Positions 17,025-25,978 of a stretch of 64,000 nucleotides of DNA are shown piece after piece. Position numbers and translations under genes: made by a program. The notes under the pieces are model-generated. The model was not told the origin of the DNA. It was given only the letters and a program-made list of their open reading frames with translations, and made no database searches. How positions within the stretch are numbered: position 1 is the first letter of the stretch; the number at the start of each line of letters is the position of its first letter. Location of the stretch: NCBI RefSeq assembly GCF_900156375.1, contig NZ_FTNK01000015.1, positions 91,288 through 155,287 of the forward strand, in the 5' to 3' direction. This DNA comes from Paenibacillus macquariensis. Its GTDB lineage: Bacteria; Bacillota; Bacilli; Paenibacillales; Paenibacillaceae.

Positions 17025-18416
17025 ATGGAGTACAGAATCGAGAAAGATACAATTGGTGAAATAAAAGTGCCTGCGGACAAGCTATGGGCGGCACAGACCC
17101 AACGCAGCTTTGAGAACTTTCAAATTGGTACTGAGAAAATGCCTTTGGATCTGATCCGGGTATTTGCAATCCTTAAGAAAAGTGCTGCACTAGCCAACGG
17201 TAAGCTTGGCAAAATGGACCCACTCAAGGTACAAGCCATTGTTGAGGCTGCTGATGAGATTATCGAAGGTAAACTCGATGAACACTTTCCGCTCGCCGTC
17301 TGGCAGACAGGCAGTGGTACCCAGTCCAATATGAACGTTAATGAAGTCATTGCGAATCGTGCGAATCAGCTATTATCTCAAAAGGATAGTACTGTGCGCA
17401 TTCACCCTAACGATGATGTGAACAAATCTCAAAGCTCCAATGATACGTTCCCAACAGCAATGCATATGGCTGCACTTATAGCCGTCGAAGATCAATTACT
17501 ACCTTCTCTACAACAGCTTAAAGAGACATTCCGCCTCAAAATGGAGAAATTCCAAGACATTATCAAGATTGGAAGAACACATTTACAAGATGCTACGCCT
17601 ATAACCTTAGGTCAAGAAGTTAGTGGATGGCACAGAATGCTTGAGAAGACAGAGACGATGATTCAAAGCAGTGTTGAATATGTTCGTGAACTCGCTATTG
17701 GTGGTACTGCCGTTGGAACAGGAATTAATGCTCATCCGAAATTCGGAGACATGGTCGCTGAGGAGATCAGTACCTTAACAGGTAAAACCTTCACTTCAGC
17801 ATCGAACAAATTCCATTCCCTCACAAGCCACGATGAACTTGTCTATGTCCATGGGGCCCTGAAAGCGCTTGCCACAGATCTCATGAAAATTGCAAATGAT
17901 GTGAGATGGTTAGCTAGTGGTCCACGATGTGGGATTGGTGAACTCATTATTCCAGAAAATGAACCCGGAAGTTCCATCATGCCAGGTAAAGTGAACCCAA
18001 CGCAAAGTGAAGCACTTACGATGGTCGTATGCCAAGTCATGGGTAACGATGCGGCAATCGGATTTGCAGCTAGCCAAGGGAACTTCGAGTTAAATGTGTT
18101 CAAGCCAGTCATTATCTATAATTTCCTTCAATCTGCAGGTCTATTAGCAGATGCTATGCGTTCATTCAACGATAACTGTGCTGTAGGAATTGAGCCTAAT
18201 TATGCCGTTATTCAGCGTAACTTAGACCAATCCCTCATGCTAGTTACTGCTCTCAATCCGCATATCGGATACGAGAATGCTGCAGCTGTAGCTAAGCTCG
18301 CGCATAAAGAGGGTCTGACACTTAAAGAAGCGGCTCTACGCAGTAATCTATTAACAGAAGAGCAGTTCGATAAGGTTGTTCGCCCTGAACAAATGATCCA
18401 TCCGAAGGAAGACTAA
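17025..18416 (+). CDS. fumC: Class II fumarate hydratase
   Basis: 463 residues starting MEYRIEKDTIGEIKVP, which closely matches the start of the B. subtilis CitG product as I remember it; hence the ATG at 17025 rather than the GTG at 17019, although both are within reach of the GAGGAGG SD. It converts fumarate to malate in the TCA cycle, in the cytoplasm, as a homotetramer. Seen: QTGSGTQSNMN, GRTHLQDATP (substrate site) and the superfamily signature GSSIMPGKVNP with the catalytic loop Ser. It has its own terminator. Confidence 0.97.
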   Translation: MEYRIEKDTIGEIKVPADKLWAAQTQRSFENFQIGTEKMPLDLIRVFAILKKSAALANGKLGKMDPLKVQAIVEAADEIIEGKLDEHFPLAVWQTGSGTQSNMNVNEVIANRANQLLSQKDSTVRIHPNDDVNKSQSSNDTFPTAMHMAALIAVEDQLLPSLQQLKETFRLKMEKFQDIIKIGRTHLQDATPITLGQEVSGWHRMLEKTETMIQSSVEYVRELAIGGTAVGTGINAHPKFGDMVAEEISTLTGKTFTSASNKFHSLTSHDELVYVHGALKALATDLMKIANDVRWLASGPRCGIGELIIPENEPGSSIMPGKVNPTQSEALTMVVCQVMGNDAAIGFAASQGNFELNVFKPVIIYNFLQSAGLLADAMRSFNDNCAVGIEPNYAVIQRNLDQSLMLVTALNPHIGYENAAAVAKLAHKEGLTLKEAALRSNLLTEEQFDKVVRPEQMIHPKED

Positions 18417-18443
18417 TAAATACTTAATTACGTCTGCGTTTCA

Positions 18444-18487
18444 AAAGACCGTTCAGCAGGTATCATTGCTGGACGGTCTTCTTTTTT
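18444..18487 (+). terminator. Terminator after the fumarase gene
   Basis: Arms AAGACCGTTCAGCA and TGCTGGACGGTCTT, then CTTTTTT. Confidence 0.9.
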
Positions 18488-18515
18488 CGTATCAGGCTAT
18501 TCAAGAAATATTTCA

Positions 18516-19445
18516 TTAATTCGTGTTTTGTTTTTGATATGTGATCCACGTAGGAGCTGGCTTAAAGGGGAACGCTGCCAACATCTCCATTTGATAATGA
18601 TCTGTTGAGTCAATTTCGGCTTTCAGGGTATACTCCTGAGCATGAGCATATGTGATTTGATTCGCAGTTAATTGCTTCAAGAGATTACCTAGATTAACCT
18701 TATCCTCCTTACATCCTCTCCAACCTAATTCCACATATCCTGGTTGTTCTGAATGGTGTAATAAAGCATAGCCAAGTATCGTATTATCACTTCTATCCAT
18801 TGCTATAAAGGAAGCTTCAATAATAAGATCATCTGCCTGCAAAAAACGCATCCAACTTTCATCATCATGAATTCCTAAGCGATTTACGAGGTGAGTCTCT
18901 TCATACACTTGTCTTACAATGGTTATGAGTTCCTTCATGATCATGATCTCAGGGATCCGACCAACTTCATATAAGCTCTTAAAAATGATATCTTGACCAC
19001 CCTCGAGGTGTGGCATTACTTTCTCTAACCATGGCATCACATCATCTGGATCTAATTCAGGCATATATGTCCTTCTTACTTCTGTGAATCCGTTGTTCTT
19101 ATATGTCATGTTAAGGTATTGAGCCGTCTCCCAAATAGAAGCTTGCAAGGGGTATATCACATCCAATCTCTCGACCTCATGCAGTAATAGGGTTTCAACG
19201 CTCAAGCCCTGATACGCAGGATGAATAACGATGGAGATATATGTACAATATGGATGCATCTTATTTGTCCATCCAACCACGTATCCAATCACTTTATCTA
19301 TACGTTTTGCAGTAAATGCAAATATTCGACGTGGATGATCAATTCGTCCAAGATTCTCTCCCTCGAGACATAGCTTCATTAATTCCTCCACTTGAAGTAA
19401 ATCGTTATCCTCATAATTTGTTACGACTACATGAAACCCCGACAT
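18516..19445 (-). CDS. Tandem-GNAT acetyltransferase-like protein
   Basis: 309 residues with two GNAT-like halves. The N-terminal half (about 1-140) has the AAKRIDKVIGYVVGW-type strand followed by YISIVIHPAYQGLSVETLLLHEVER, the acetyl-CoA-binding motif A region, although the usual Q/RxxGxG/A pyrophosphate loop is degenerate (YQGLSVE). The C-terminal half (about 170-300) shows NTILGYALLHHSEQPGYVELGW. Such double-GNAT proteins are common in Paenibacillus and rarely characterised. SD AAGGGG lies 9 bases before the ATG. Substrate unknown. Confidence 0.7.
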   Translation of the reverse strand: MSGFHVVVTNYEDNDLLQVEELMKLCLEGENLGRIDHPRRIFAFTAKRIDKVIGYVVGWTNKMHPYCTYISIVIHPAYQGLSVETLLLHEVERLDVIYPLQASIWETAQYLNMTYKNNGFTEVRRTYMPELDPDDVMPWLEKVMPHLEGGQDIIFKSLYEVGRIPEIMIMKELITIVRQVYEETHLVNRLGIHDDESWMRFLQADDLIIEASFIAMDRSDNTILGYALLHHSEQPGYVELGWRGCKEDKVNLGNLLKQLTANQITYAHAQEYTLKAEIDSTDHYQMEMLAAFPFKPAPTWITYQKQNTN

Positions 19446-19527
19446 CTGCTCAATCCCCTTCCCTTTCTAGTGGGAAATACTTACACTCTTACTCACAAGT
19501 CTATCACCTAACTTCTATCTTGTAACA

Positions 19528-19561
19528 CAAAAGGCACCTTCCATAATGGAAAGTACCTTTA
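19528..19561 (-). terminator. Probable terminator of the cyd operon
   Basis: Imperfect hairpin with arms AAAGGCACCTTCCA and TGGAAAGTACCTTT; on the minus strand it ends CCTTTTG. It is the first hairpin downstream of the cydC stop codon, with the CTATCT repeat in between. Confidence 0.55.
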
Positions 19562-19590
19562 TCATTCACCGCTAATTTTTATAGGACGGA

Positions 19591-19632
19591 CTATCTCTAT
19601 CTCTATCTCTATCTCTATCTCTATCTCTATCT
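19591..19632. repeat. 6-bp tandem repeat (CTATCT), seven copies
   Basis: Seven exact copies of CTATCT in a row, followed by decayed copies to about 19650. Located between the cydC stop codon and the hairpin at 19528-19561, so the cyd transcript would carry a purine-rich (AGATAG)n tract in its 3' untranslated region. Confidence 0.95.
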
Positions 19633-19694
19633 TTATATCTAATTCTATTAATCTAGCTATTTCTCGATCCCTTAACCCTCCCACTCACAATCCC

Positions 19695-21488
19695 TCATGA
19701 AAAAAATGCCTCAGGTCGATCAAGATGATACAGATTGCGGTAACGTGGGTATTTCTCCATGAGTTCCGCATGAGAACCTCTCATCTCAATCTTTCCGTTC
19801 TCCATAAAGATAATCTCATCCATATGTTCCGCTCCGACGAGATGATGGGTTACCCAGACCAGTGATTTCCCTTCTAGGGTATCAAAGATCGTCGAGAGTA
19901 GGTCATTCTCTGTCCTTGGATCGAGGCCTACGGTTGGTTCATCAAGAATGACAACAGATGTATCCTGTAACAGGACACGTGCCAACGCAATCCGTTGTCG
20001 TTCGCCCCCTGAGAATCGTTGTCCCGTCTCATGCATGGCGGTCTTATACCCCTTAGGAAGCGATTCAATCAGACGATCCATCTTCACTTTCCGAGCTACT
20101 TCACTAATCTCCTCATCTGATGCATCAAGTTTCCCCAGCCGAATGTTATTCGTAACGGATGTATCGAATAAATGAGGACTTTGGTTCAATACGGAAATAA
20201 GACTAGGAATATGTTCTCCGAATCGACTGGCATCCGTCCCTTGAATCGTAGCACTACCCTGTTCAGGTGTAACCGCACCTTGGATCAATTTCAGTAGCGT
20301 CGATTTCCCAGCACCACTTCGTCCCATGATGGCTACTTTCTTCCCTTGAGGTATATCTAATGTAATGTCTTCGAAAGACCACGGACCTTCTGCAACATAT
20401 CGATGGGAGGCGCGATCAATCTTAATATGTGCATCCTGTCTGGCTCTATTAACAAGATCGTCGCTAACGATTCCCATCGGAGAGGACTCTCCAGCTTCAG
20501 AATGATCATTCTGAACTAAACCTTTCACCTGAATACCTGCATCCTCAATTTCTCTCAACCTTGCATAAGAACCTTGATAACGTGGTATTTTCTCCACAGA
20601 CTCAGAGATCGGTAGGAATGCATCCATCAATGGGAAAACAATAAGTACAAACGCAGCGATCATCGTAGACGCAATTGCTCCATCAGCATACTGCTGACCT
20701 GCCCAATACAACATGCAGACTACTGCAATACCCACAGTGGCTTGGCCGATCAATTGTCTCCATCTCGCCCAAGCACTTAGCTTACGATCTATTCTTGCTA
20801 CTTCTAGTTCATCACCCTCATAGAGCTCCACGAATTGAGCTGGTCTACCGCTGATCACCCAATCACTCATACCGAGTACAGCATCTGTTAACGTCTGATA
20901 CAACCGACCACGCATCTGCTGTGACTGCTTATTCTTTTTCTTCGTAAGCCACAAAGAAATCCACGGTAGAACCAAGATCAGAATGAGCAGATACAATGCC
21001 ATGAATAACGCGAATTGCAAATCGAATTGTCCCAATGCTATTATCGAGACTGTATATAACAACAAGGCTACTAGACTTGGAAAAATAGTACGTAGATACA
21101 CATCCTGTAACTTCTCAATATCTTCTGCTAGAATTCCAAGGATATCCCCGGTACGAAACCGTGATGAAATAAATAATGCTTGGGGTTCCAGAATCCGATA
21201 CATCTGTACGCGCATTTTCGATAGAATACGTAGAATCGTATCATGACCCACGAGACGCTCCACATAATGAACCACAGATCTACTCGTTCCGAAGGTTCTT
21301 ACGATGACAATCTGCACATACACCATCAAGATATTCTCTGGACGAAGAGCAGACTTGGAGATGAGGTATCCTGACGAGAACATCAGACTACTTGCCGTAA
21401 ATACCGTCAGGGCACCCAGTGCAACAATCACTACGAACCGCCAGAAGTATGAAGTGATATAAGGCCGTAGCCATTGTTCGCGTCTCAT
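19695..21488 (-). CDS. cydC: Thiol-reductant ABC exporter subunit CydC
   Basis: A 597-residue ABC half-transporter: membrane domain (about 15-300) with the family's N-terminal SSGYLISKSALRPENI segment, and a nucleotide-binding domain with Walker A GRSGAGKST, signature FSGGERQR and Walker B VVILDEPTVGLD. CydC pairs with CydD to export cysteine/glutathione-type thiols and haem-related cargo needed for assembly of cytochrome bd. It is the last gene of cydABCD; its ATG overlaps the cydD stop (ATGA). An unusually long linker of about 30 residues, rich in charged residues, joins the two domains. Confidence 0.92.
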   Translation of the reverse strand: MRREQWLRPYITSYFWRFVVIVALGALTVFTASSLMFSSGYLISKSALRPENILMVYVQIVIVRTFGTSRSVVHYVERLVGHDTILRILSKMRVQMYRILEPQALFISSRFRTGDILGILAEDIEKLQDVYLRTIFPSLVALLLYTVSIIALGQFDLQFALFMALYLLILILVLPWISLWLTKKKNKQSQQMRGRLYQTLTDAVLGMSDWVISGRPAQFVELYEGDELEVARIDRKLSAWARWRQLIGQATVGIAVVCMLYWAGQQYADGAIASTMIAAFVLIVFPLMDAFLPISESVEKIPRYQGSYARLREIEDAGIQVKGLVQNDHSEAGESSPMGIVSDDLVNRARQDAHIKIDRASHRYVAEGPWSFEDITLDIPQGKKVAIMGRSGAGKSTLLKLIQGAVTPEQGSATIQGTDASRFGEHIPSLISVLNQSPHLFDTSVTNNIRLGKLDASDEEISEVARKVKMDRLIESLPKGYKTAMHETGQRFSGGERQRIALARVLLQDTSVVILDEPTVGLDPRTENDLLSTIFDTLEGKSLVWVTHHLVGAEHMDEIIFMENGKIEMRGSHAELMEKYPRYRNLYHLDRPEAFFS

Positions 21489-23215
21489 AGCACACCTTCC
21501 AGTTGTGATCTAATTAATGCATAATACACGCCCTTACAGGCAAGTAGCTCCTCGTGGGTACCGATCTCAGCGACCTTTCCTTGATCCATCACTATGATCT
21601 GATCCATGTCAGGCATCCAGTGTAATCGGTGAGTTGCAAGAAATACTAATTTCCCTTCAAAAAGAGAGAGCATCGTCTTCTTCAACTCATACTCCGTCTC
21701 AATGTCCAAATGTGCCGTCGGTTCATCTAATAGAATAACGGGGCGATCACTGAGGAACGCTCGCGCAAGCGCAACACGCTGCGCCTGTCCGCCGCTAAGC
21801 GTACGACCTCCACCACCAATGACCTCATCATAGCCAAGCGGCAAGCTACTCACGAGATCCAACAATCCCGCATTCTTTACTGCTTGTTCTACTTCTTCCT
21901 GGCTAGCATTCGGTGTGTAGAACTTCACATTATCTGCGAGACTGCTACTGAACAGATACGGGCTCTGTGGAATATACGTCATCTGATTCTGCCACGATTC
22001 ATCTGTTAGAGCCGGAAGACGATGCCCGTTCAATTCGACATCACCTGATGAAGGCGGCAGGAATCCACTTAGAACATCTATCAATGTTGATTTACCCGCA
22101 CCACTTTCACCAATAATTCCAATCTTACGCATTCCTTGAATATGCAAGGTTACATCCTGTAAAGAATGTGGTCCCTCAGCTTCATGCTGAACCTGTACAT
22201 GAGATAACGTTAGCTGACTATCCGATCTCCAAGAATAGGAGAATCCATTAGGTAACGTTACATCCATCTTTTGTATCGGCATATCAATAATGGCTTGAAT
22301 CGCTTCTCCCGCCTCTTTACCATTCAAAGTCGCATGATAATCGGCTCCCACCATACGTACCGGTAGGAAATACTCAGGAGCTAGGATAAGGATCGTTAAT
22401 GCCGTCACTAGCATCATATCGCCATTCACCAAGCGAAGGCCCAGACCCACCGCTACGGACGCTACAGACAGCATCGTGAAGAAGTCTAAGGCGAATGAGG
22501 ATAGAAAGGCGACGCGTAAAGTACGCATTGTAGCCTTTCTGTACTTATCACTAACATTGCCAATCGTCTTAGCGTGAGATTTGCTGCGTCCTAAATATTT
22601 CAATGTCTCAAGCCCACGTAAGGAATCCACGAAGTGGTTCGCTAAATTACGGTACGAGACCATTTGACTGTCTACTTGCTTACGAGAAGATAGACCGATT
22701 AGGATCATAAAGACGATTAGAATCGGCATCGTAACTAACAATATAATCGCCGACTGCACATCCTGCGTAAAGATATAAATGAAAATTACTGCAGGTATAA
22801 TAGCGGTAGCCACCATACGCGGAATAATCAGTTCCAAATACACTTTAAACTTAAGGACACCGTCCAGAACAAGTGTAACAAGCTTTCCTGTTCCTTCCGT
22901 CTTTGCGAATCGTGGCCCCAATAGGAATAACTTATCCATCAGCCTTTTACGCAATAACGCACCGGTATGCTCAGCATAGCGGTACGTTATTTTTTGTTGC
23001 GCAAAATTCGTGAGATGCCTTACCAAGAAAGCAGCTAGGAATTGGATTATTACTGCTTTCTGATCTTGTAATGTTCCTCCGGCAAAGAGGGCGGAGACAA
23101 CTTCCGATAACGTTCTAGCCATCCATAGAATGGATATACTTTGCACTAAGGTCAGCAGTGCTACCGCCACTAAGACGGGTTTAATACCTTTGAAGCCTAA
23201 TAGATTACGACCCAT
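21485..23215 (-). CDS. cydD: Thiol-reductant ABC exporter subunit CydD
   Basis: A 576-residue ABC half-transporter with an N-terminal six-helix domain and a nucleotide-binding domain carrying Walker A GESGAGKST, signature LSGGQAQR and Walker B VILLDEPTAHLD, then an H-loop ATHR. It is the partner of CydC in thiol export for cytochrome bd biogenesis. The start codon overlaps the cydB stop by one base and its own stop overlaps cydC, so translation of the block is tightly coupled. Confidence 0.92.
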   Translation of the reverse strand: MGRNLLGFKGIKPVLVAVALLTLVQSISILWMARTLSEVVSALFAGGTLQDQKAVIIQFLAAFLVRHLTNFAQQKITYRYAEHTGALLRKRLMDKLFLLGPRFAKTEGTGKLVTLVLDGVLKFKVYLELIIPRMVATAIIPAVIFIYIFTQDVQSAIILLVTMPILIVFMILIGLSSRKQVDSQMVSYRNLANHFVDSLRGLETLKYLGRSKSHAKTIGNVSDKYRKATMRTLRVAFLSSFALDFFTMLSVASVAVGLGLRLVNGDMMLVTALTILILAPEYFLPVRMVGADYHATLNGKEAGEAIQAIIDMPIQKMDVTLPNGFSYSWRSDSQLTLSHVQVQHEAEGPHSLQDVTLHIQGMRKIGIIGESGAGKSTLIDVLSGFLPPSSGDVELNGHRLPALTDESWQNQMTYIPQSPYLFSSSLADNVKFYTPNASQEEVEQAVKNAGLLDLVSSLPLGYDEVIGGGGRTLSGGQAQRVALARAFLSDRPVILLDEPTAHLDIETEYELKKTMLSLFEGKLVFLATHRLHWMPDMDQIIVMDQGKVAEIGTHEELLACKGVYYALIRSQLEGVL

Positions 23216-24228
23216 TAGTACTCCAAATGATCCTTCGCGTTCACACGTTTATGGAATACGAAGTAACTCCATATTTGATATCCTAGTACAAAAGGAAGCA
23301 AAGTAAGTGCGATGATGGACATGACCTTTAATGAATATTGACCTGATGCAGCATTCGTGATCGTCAGACTATAAGCATCACTAATGGAGCTAACCATGAC
23401 CCGTGGGAACAATCCAATAAATATGGAAGTGAAGGATATGGCAATAATAGCTCCTGTCATACCAAAAGCCCAACCATCTCTTTTACGAGAAATAAAGAAT
23501 GCAGCTAGGAGATATGCGATCACCCCTACCACAGCGACTACGCTCAGAATAGTACCCCGAACTTCGAATACATCAGTATTAAAGTACGTCATAACAGCAA
23601 ATCCAACCATTAGAATAGCAAGAGGAATCAGAAGTTTCTTAGCCATCGCACGTGCTCTGTCTTGTAAATCACCTAATACTCTTAAGGTAGTGAACATCAG
23701 ACCATGCACTAGACAAAGTACAACGACCGTAATACCTCCAAGTAACGTATAAGCATTCACTACATCAAACAATCCTGCATTCATATTCATGTCTTCGCCA
23801 ATGGGAACACCCTGGATCAGACAAGCGAATACCACACCGAATAGTAGTGGCGGTAATAAGCTACCGCAGAATATGACGATATCCCACGTTTTCTTCCATG
23901 TCTCAGAAGCAACCTTACCTCTAAATTCGAATGCTACACCACGACCAATCAGGGCCAATAGAACAAATACGAGTGGTGTGTAGAATCCACTAAATAATGT
24001 GGCATACCAATGCGGGAAAGCTGCAAACATCGCCCCTCCTGCAGTAATCAACCATACTTCATTCGCATCCCAGAAAGGACCAATCGAATTAATCAATACA
24101 CGACGCTCTGTGTCATTCTTAGCAAGAATCGTTGTAGACATCCCTACACCGAAGTCGAAACCTTCTAAGAAGAAAAACCCAACAAATAATACTGCAATCA
24201 ACAAGAACCACAACTCATTAAGAGACAT
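23215..24228 (-). CDS. cydB: Cytochrome bd quinol oxidase subunit II
   Basis: 337 residues from ATG 24228 (MSLNELWFLLIAVLFVG), which follows AAGGAGGGG by 4 bases; an in-frame start 18 bases further upstream lies inside the SD. A polytopic membrane protein of the CydB/CydX-type subunit II family, with the diagnostic N-terminal GFFFLEGFDFGVG and DANEVWLITAGGAMFAAFPHWYATLFSG. With CydA it forms the high-affinity menaquinol oxidase that reduces O2 to water under low oxygen. It overlaps the end of cydA by 11 bases. Confidence 0.95.
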   Translation of the reverse strand: MSLNELWFLLIAVLFVGFFFLEGFDFGVGMSTTILAKNDTERRVLINSIGPFWDANEVWLITAGGAMFAAFPHWYATLFSGFYTPLVFVLLALIGRGVAFEFRGKVASETWKKTWDIVIFCGSLLPPLLFGVVFACLIQGVPIGEDMNMNAGLFDVVNAYTLLGGITVVVLCLVHGLMFTTLRVLGDLQDRARAMAKKLLIPLAILMVGFAVMTYFNTDVFEVRGTILSVVAVVGVIAYLLAAFFISRKRDGWAFGMTGAIIAISFTSIFIGLFPRVMVSSISDAYSLTITNAASGQYSLKVMSIIALTLLPFVLGYQIWSYFVFHKRVNAKDHLEY

Positions 24229-25618
24229 GATACCCCTCCTTATCAAATGGGTCGTGAGATTCTTCTATATGGGAACCTGTGTCATTGGGCCCCTTCTTGA
24301 TCACACGAACAAATAAATAAACCAATATGATAGCTAACACTGTATAAGCAAGTGAGAACGAAATGAGTGAGAACAATATCTGTCCAGCTGAAACGTTAGG
24401 TGAAATACTATCTTCTGTCTTAAATAATCCGAATACAGTCCAAGGTTGGCGACCAATCTCGGTCATAATCCATCCTGCCCAGTTCGCAATAAATGGTAAC
24501 GAAATAGCCCCTACCATGATACGCATGAACCATTTATTCGTTTGCTCCAGCTTCTTACGAGCAACGAGATAGACACCATACACACTTAGAAGAATTAGAG
24601 CTGATCCACTTGCTACCATGATACGGAAGCTCCAGAAGGTCGTACGTACTGGCGGAATATAATCACCAGGACCATATTTCTGTTCATACTCAGCTTGTAA
24701 CTCATTCATCCCTACTACTTCTCCTGAGAACTTACTATAGGACAAGAAACTAAGCAGATATGGAATTTTGAAGGTCATCCCATTTTCTTTCTTCTCAGGG
24801 TCTATGGTCGCAATAACAGTCCAAGGAGCCGGGTCAGAACTTGTTTCCCATAGGGCTTCAGAAGCCGCCATCTTCATCGGTTGAGTCTTTACTAAATACT
24901 GTGCTTGACTATGTCCTACGAGTGCAACACCAATGGACGATACCAAGCCTACAATAATCGCAATAATAAAAGATTTCTTGAAAAACTCAAAATCTTGACG
25001 TTTCAACATTTTATAAGCACTGATACCTGTAATCAAGAAGGCACCCGTCATAAATGCAGCAAGGATCGTATGAGGGAACTCTAATAGAACCTGCCCGTTT
25101 GTGATCAATGCTAAGAAATCATTCATCTCGGCTCGACCATTATTGATCGTGAATCCAACAGGTCTTTGCATGAAGGAATTCGCTACTAGAATCCAGAAGG
25201 CAGACATTGTCGTACCAATAGCTACTAACCAAATACACATTAAGTGAAGCTTCTTAGATAGACGTTCCCATCCAAAGATCCATATTCCTAAGAATGTAGA
25301 CTCCAAGAAAAAGGCTAGTAACGCTTCTACCGCTAGTGGAGCCCCGAACACATCTCCTACAAATCTTGAATAATCTGACCAATTCATACCGAACTGAAAT
25401 TCTTGCAATATCCCAGTCACGACACCAACAGCAAAGTTAATGAGGAACAAATGTCCCCAGAATTTAGCCATCTTTTTGTATACTTCCTTACCTTTGACCA
25501 CGTACATTGTTTCCATGATCGCAATCAACAACGCTAATCCAATAGACAATGGTACAAAGATAAAGTGAAACAACGTTGTCGACGCAAACTGGATGCGTGA
25601 GAGCATAACCGGATCCAT
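24218..25618 (-). CDS. cydA: Cytochrome bd quinol oxidase subunit I
   Basis: A 466-residue polytopic membrane protein with the CydA N-terminus SRIQFASTTLFHFIFVPLS, in which H18 is the expected haem ligand, followed by GILQEFQFGMNWSDYSRFVGDVFG and the quinol-loop region near 240-310. The loop is short, as in the Bacillus-type oxidases rather than the long E. coli form. It is the first gene of a cydABCD operon. Two CRP/FNR-type palindromes lie 110-165 bases upstream, one of them next to a plausible -35/-10, which suggests low-oxygen induction. Confidence 0.95.
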   Translation of the reverse strand: MDPVMLSRIQFASTTLFHFIFVPLSIGLALLIAIMETMYVVKGKEVYKKMAKFWGHLFLINFAVGVVTGILQEFQFGMNWSDYSRFVGDVFGAPLAVEALLAFFLESTFLGIWIFGWERLSKKLHLMCIWLVAIGTTMSAFWILVANSFMQRPVGFTINNGRAEMNDFLALITNGQVLLEFPHTILAAFMTGAFLITGISAYKMLKRQDFEFFKKSFIIAIIVGLVSSIGVALVGHSQAQYLVKTQPMKMAASEALWETSSDPAPWTVIATIDPEKKENGMTFKIPYLLSFLSYSKFSGEVVGMNELQAEYEQKYGPGDYIPPVRTTFWSFRIMVASGSALILLSVYGVYLVARKKLEQTNKWFMRIMVGAISLPFIANWAGWIMTEIGRQPWTVFGLFKTEDSISPNVSAGQILFSLISFSLAYTVLAIILVYLFVRVIKKGPNDTGSHIEESHDPFDKEGYHVS

Positions 25619-25725
25619 GATTTTAATCCCTCTTCCTTGTTTAAAGTTTCCAATAACTTAATCATTGAACACACGAAAATTAATATCTTATATTTTATAT
25701 TTTGTCAGAGACTCCCCAATTCAAA

Positions 25726-25741
25726 TGTGATATAAATCACA
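25726..25741. promoter_or_regulatory. CRP/FNR-type box upstream of cydA
   Basis: TGTGATATAAATCACA, an exact TGTGA-N6-TCACA palindrome. On the cydA strand it is followed by a TTGAAT -35-like element and an AT-rich -10 region (near TATAAA), which places the box centre roughly 41-47 bases upstream of the likely start, a class II activator position. Confidence 0.7.
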
Positions 25742-25765
25742 TTTATAGGGAAAATATCGTCACAT

Positions 25766-25781
25766 TGTGAAGTTTGTCACA
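25766..25781. promoter_or_regulatory. Second CRP/FNR-type box between cydA and the chemoreceptor gene
   Basis: TGTGAAGTTTGTCACA, a second exact TGTGA-N6-TCACA site 40 bases from the first, centre to centre. The wider sequence also begins TTGTGAA and ends CACAA, so a Rex-type repressor cannot be excluded, but the Rex spacing does not fit. It could serve either divergent gene. Confidence 0.6.
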
Positions 25782-25885
25782 CAATATTTAAAATTAGAAC
25801 GATTGAACACTGAAAGATTAAGGAATTGTAGACATCTATATAACCGTTAATCCATTTTATTACAATGACTTTTATCATAGATTTA

Positions 25886-25913
25886 TTGTTACTTACTAAC
25901 GAATATATATTAT
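25886..25913 (+). promoter_or_regulatory. Candidate promoter for the chemoreceptor gene
   Basis: -35 TTGTTA (25886-25891) and -10 TATTAT (25908-25913) with a 16-base spacer, about 65 bases before the start codon, in very AT-rich DNA. The rest of 25619-25978 holds the two FNR-type boxes and no gene. Confidence 0.4.
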
Positions 25914-25978
25914 ATAAACTTGAAGACAGGTTTCGAAACGGGTATAACACATATCCTATAACACAGGAGGTTGTTTAG

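Noticed and set aside
25766..25781. Considered as a Rex site
   Set aside because: The half-sites resemble TTGTGAA/CACAA but the spacing does not fit the 18-bp Rex consensus; the CRP/FNR-type spacing is exact.
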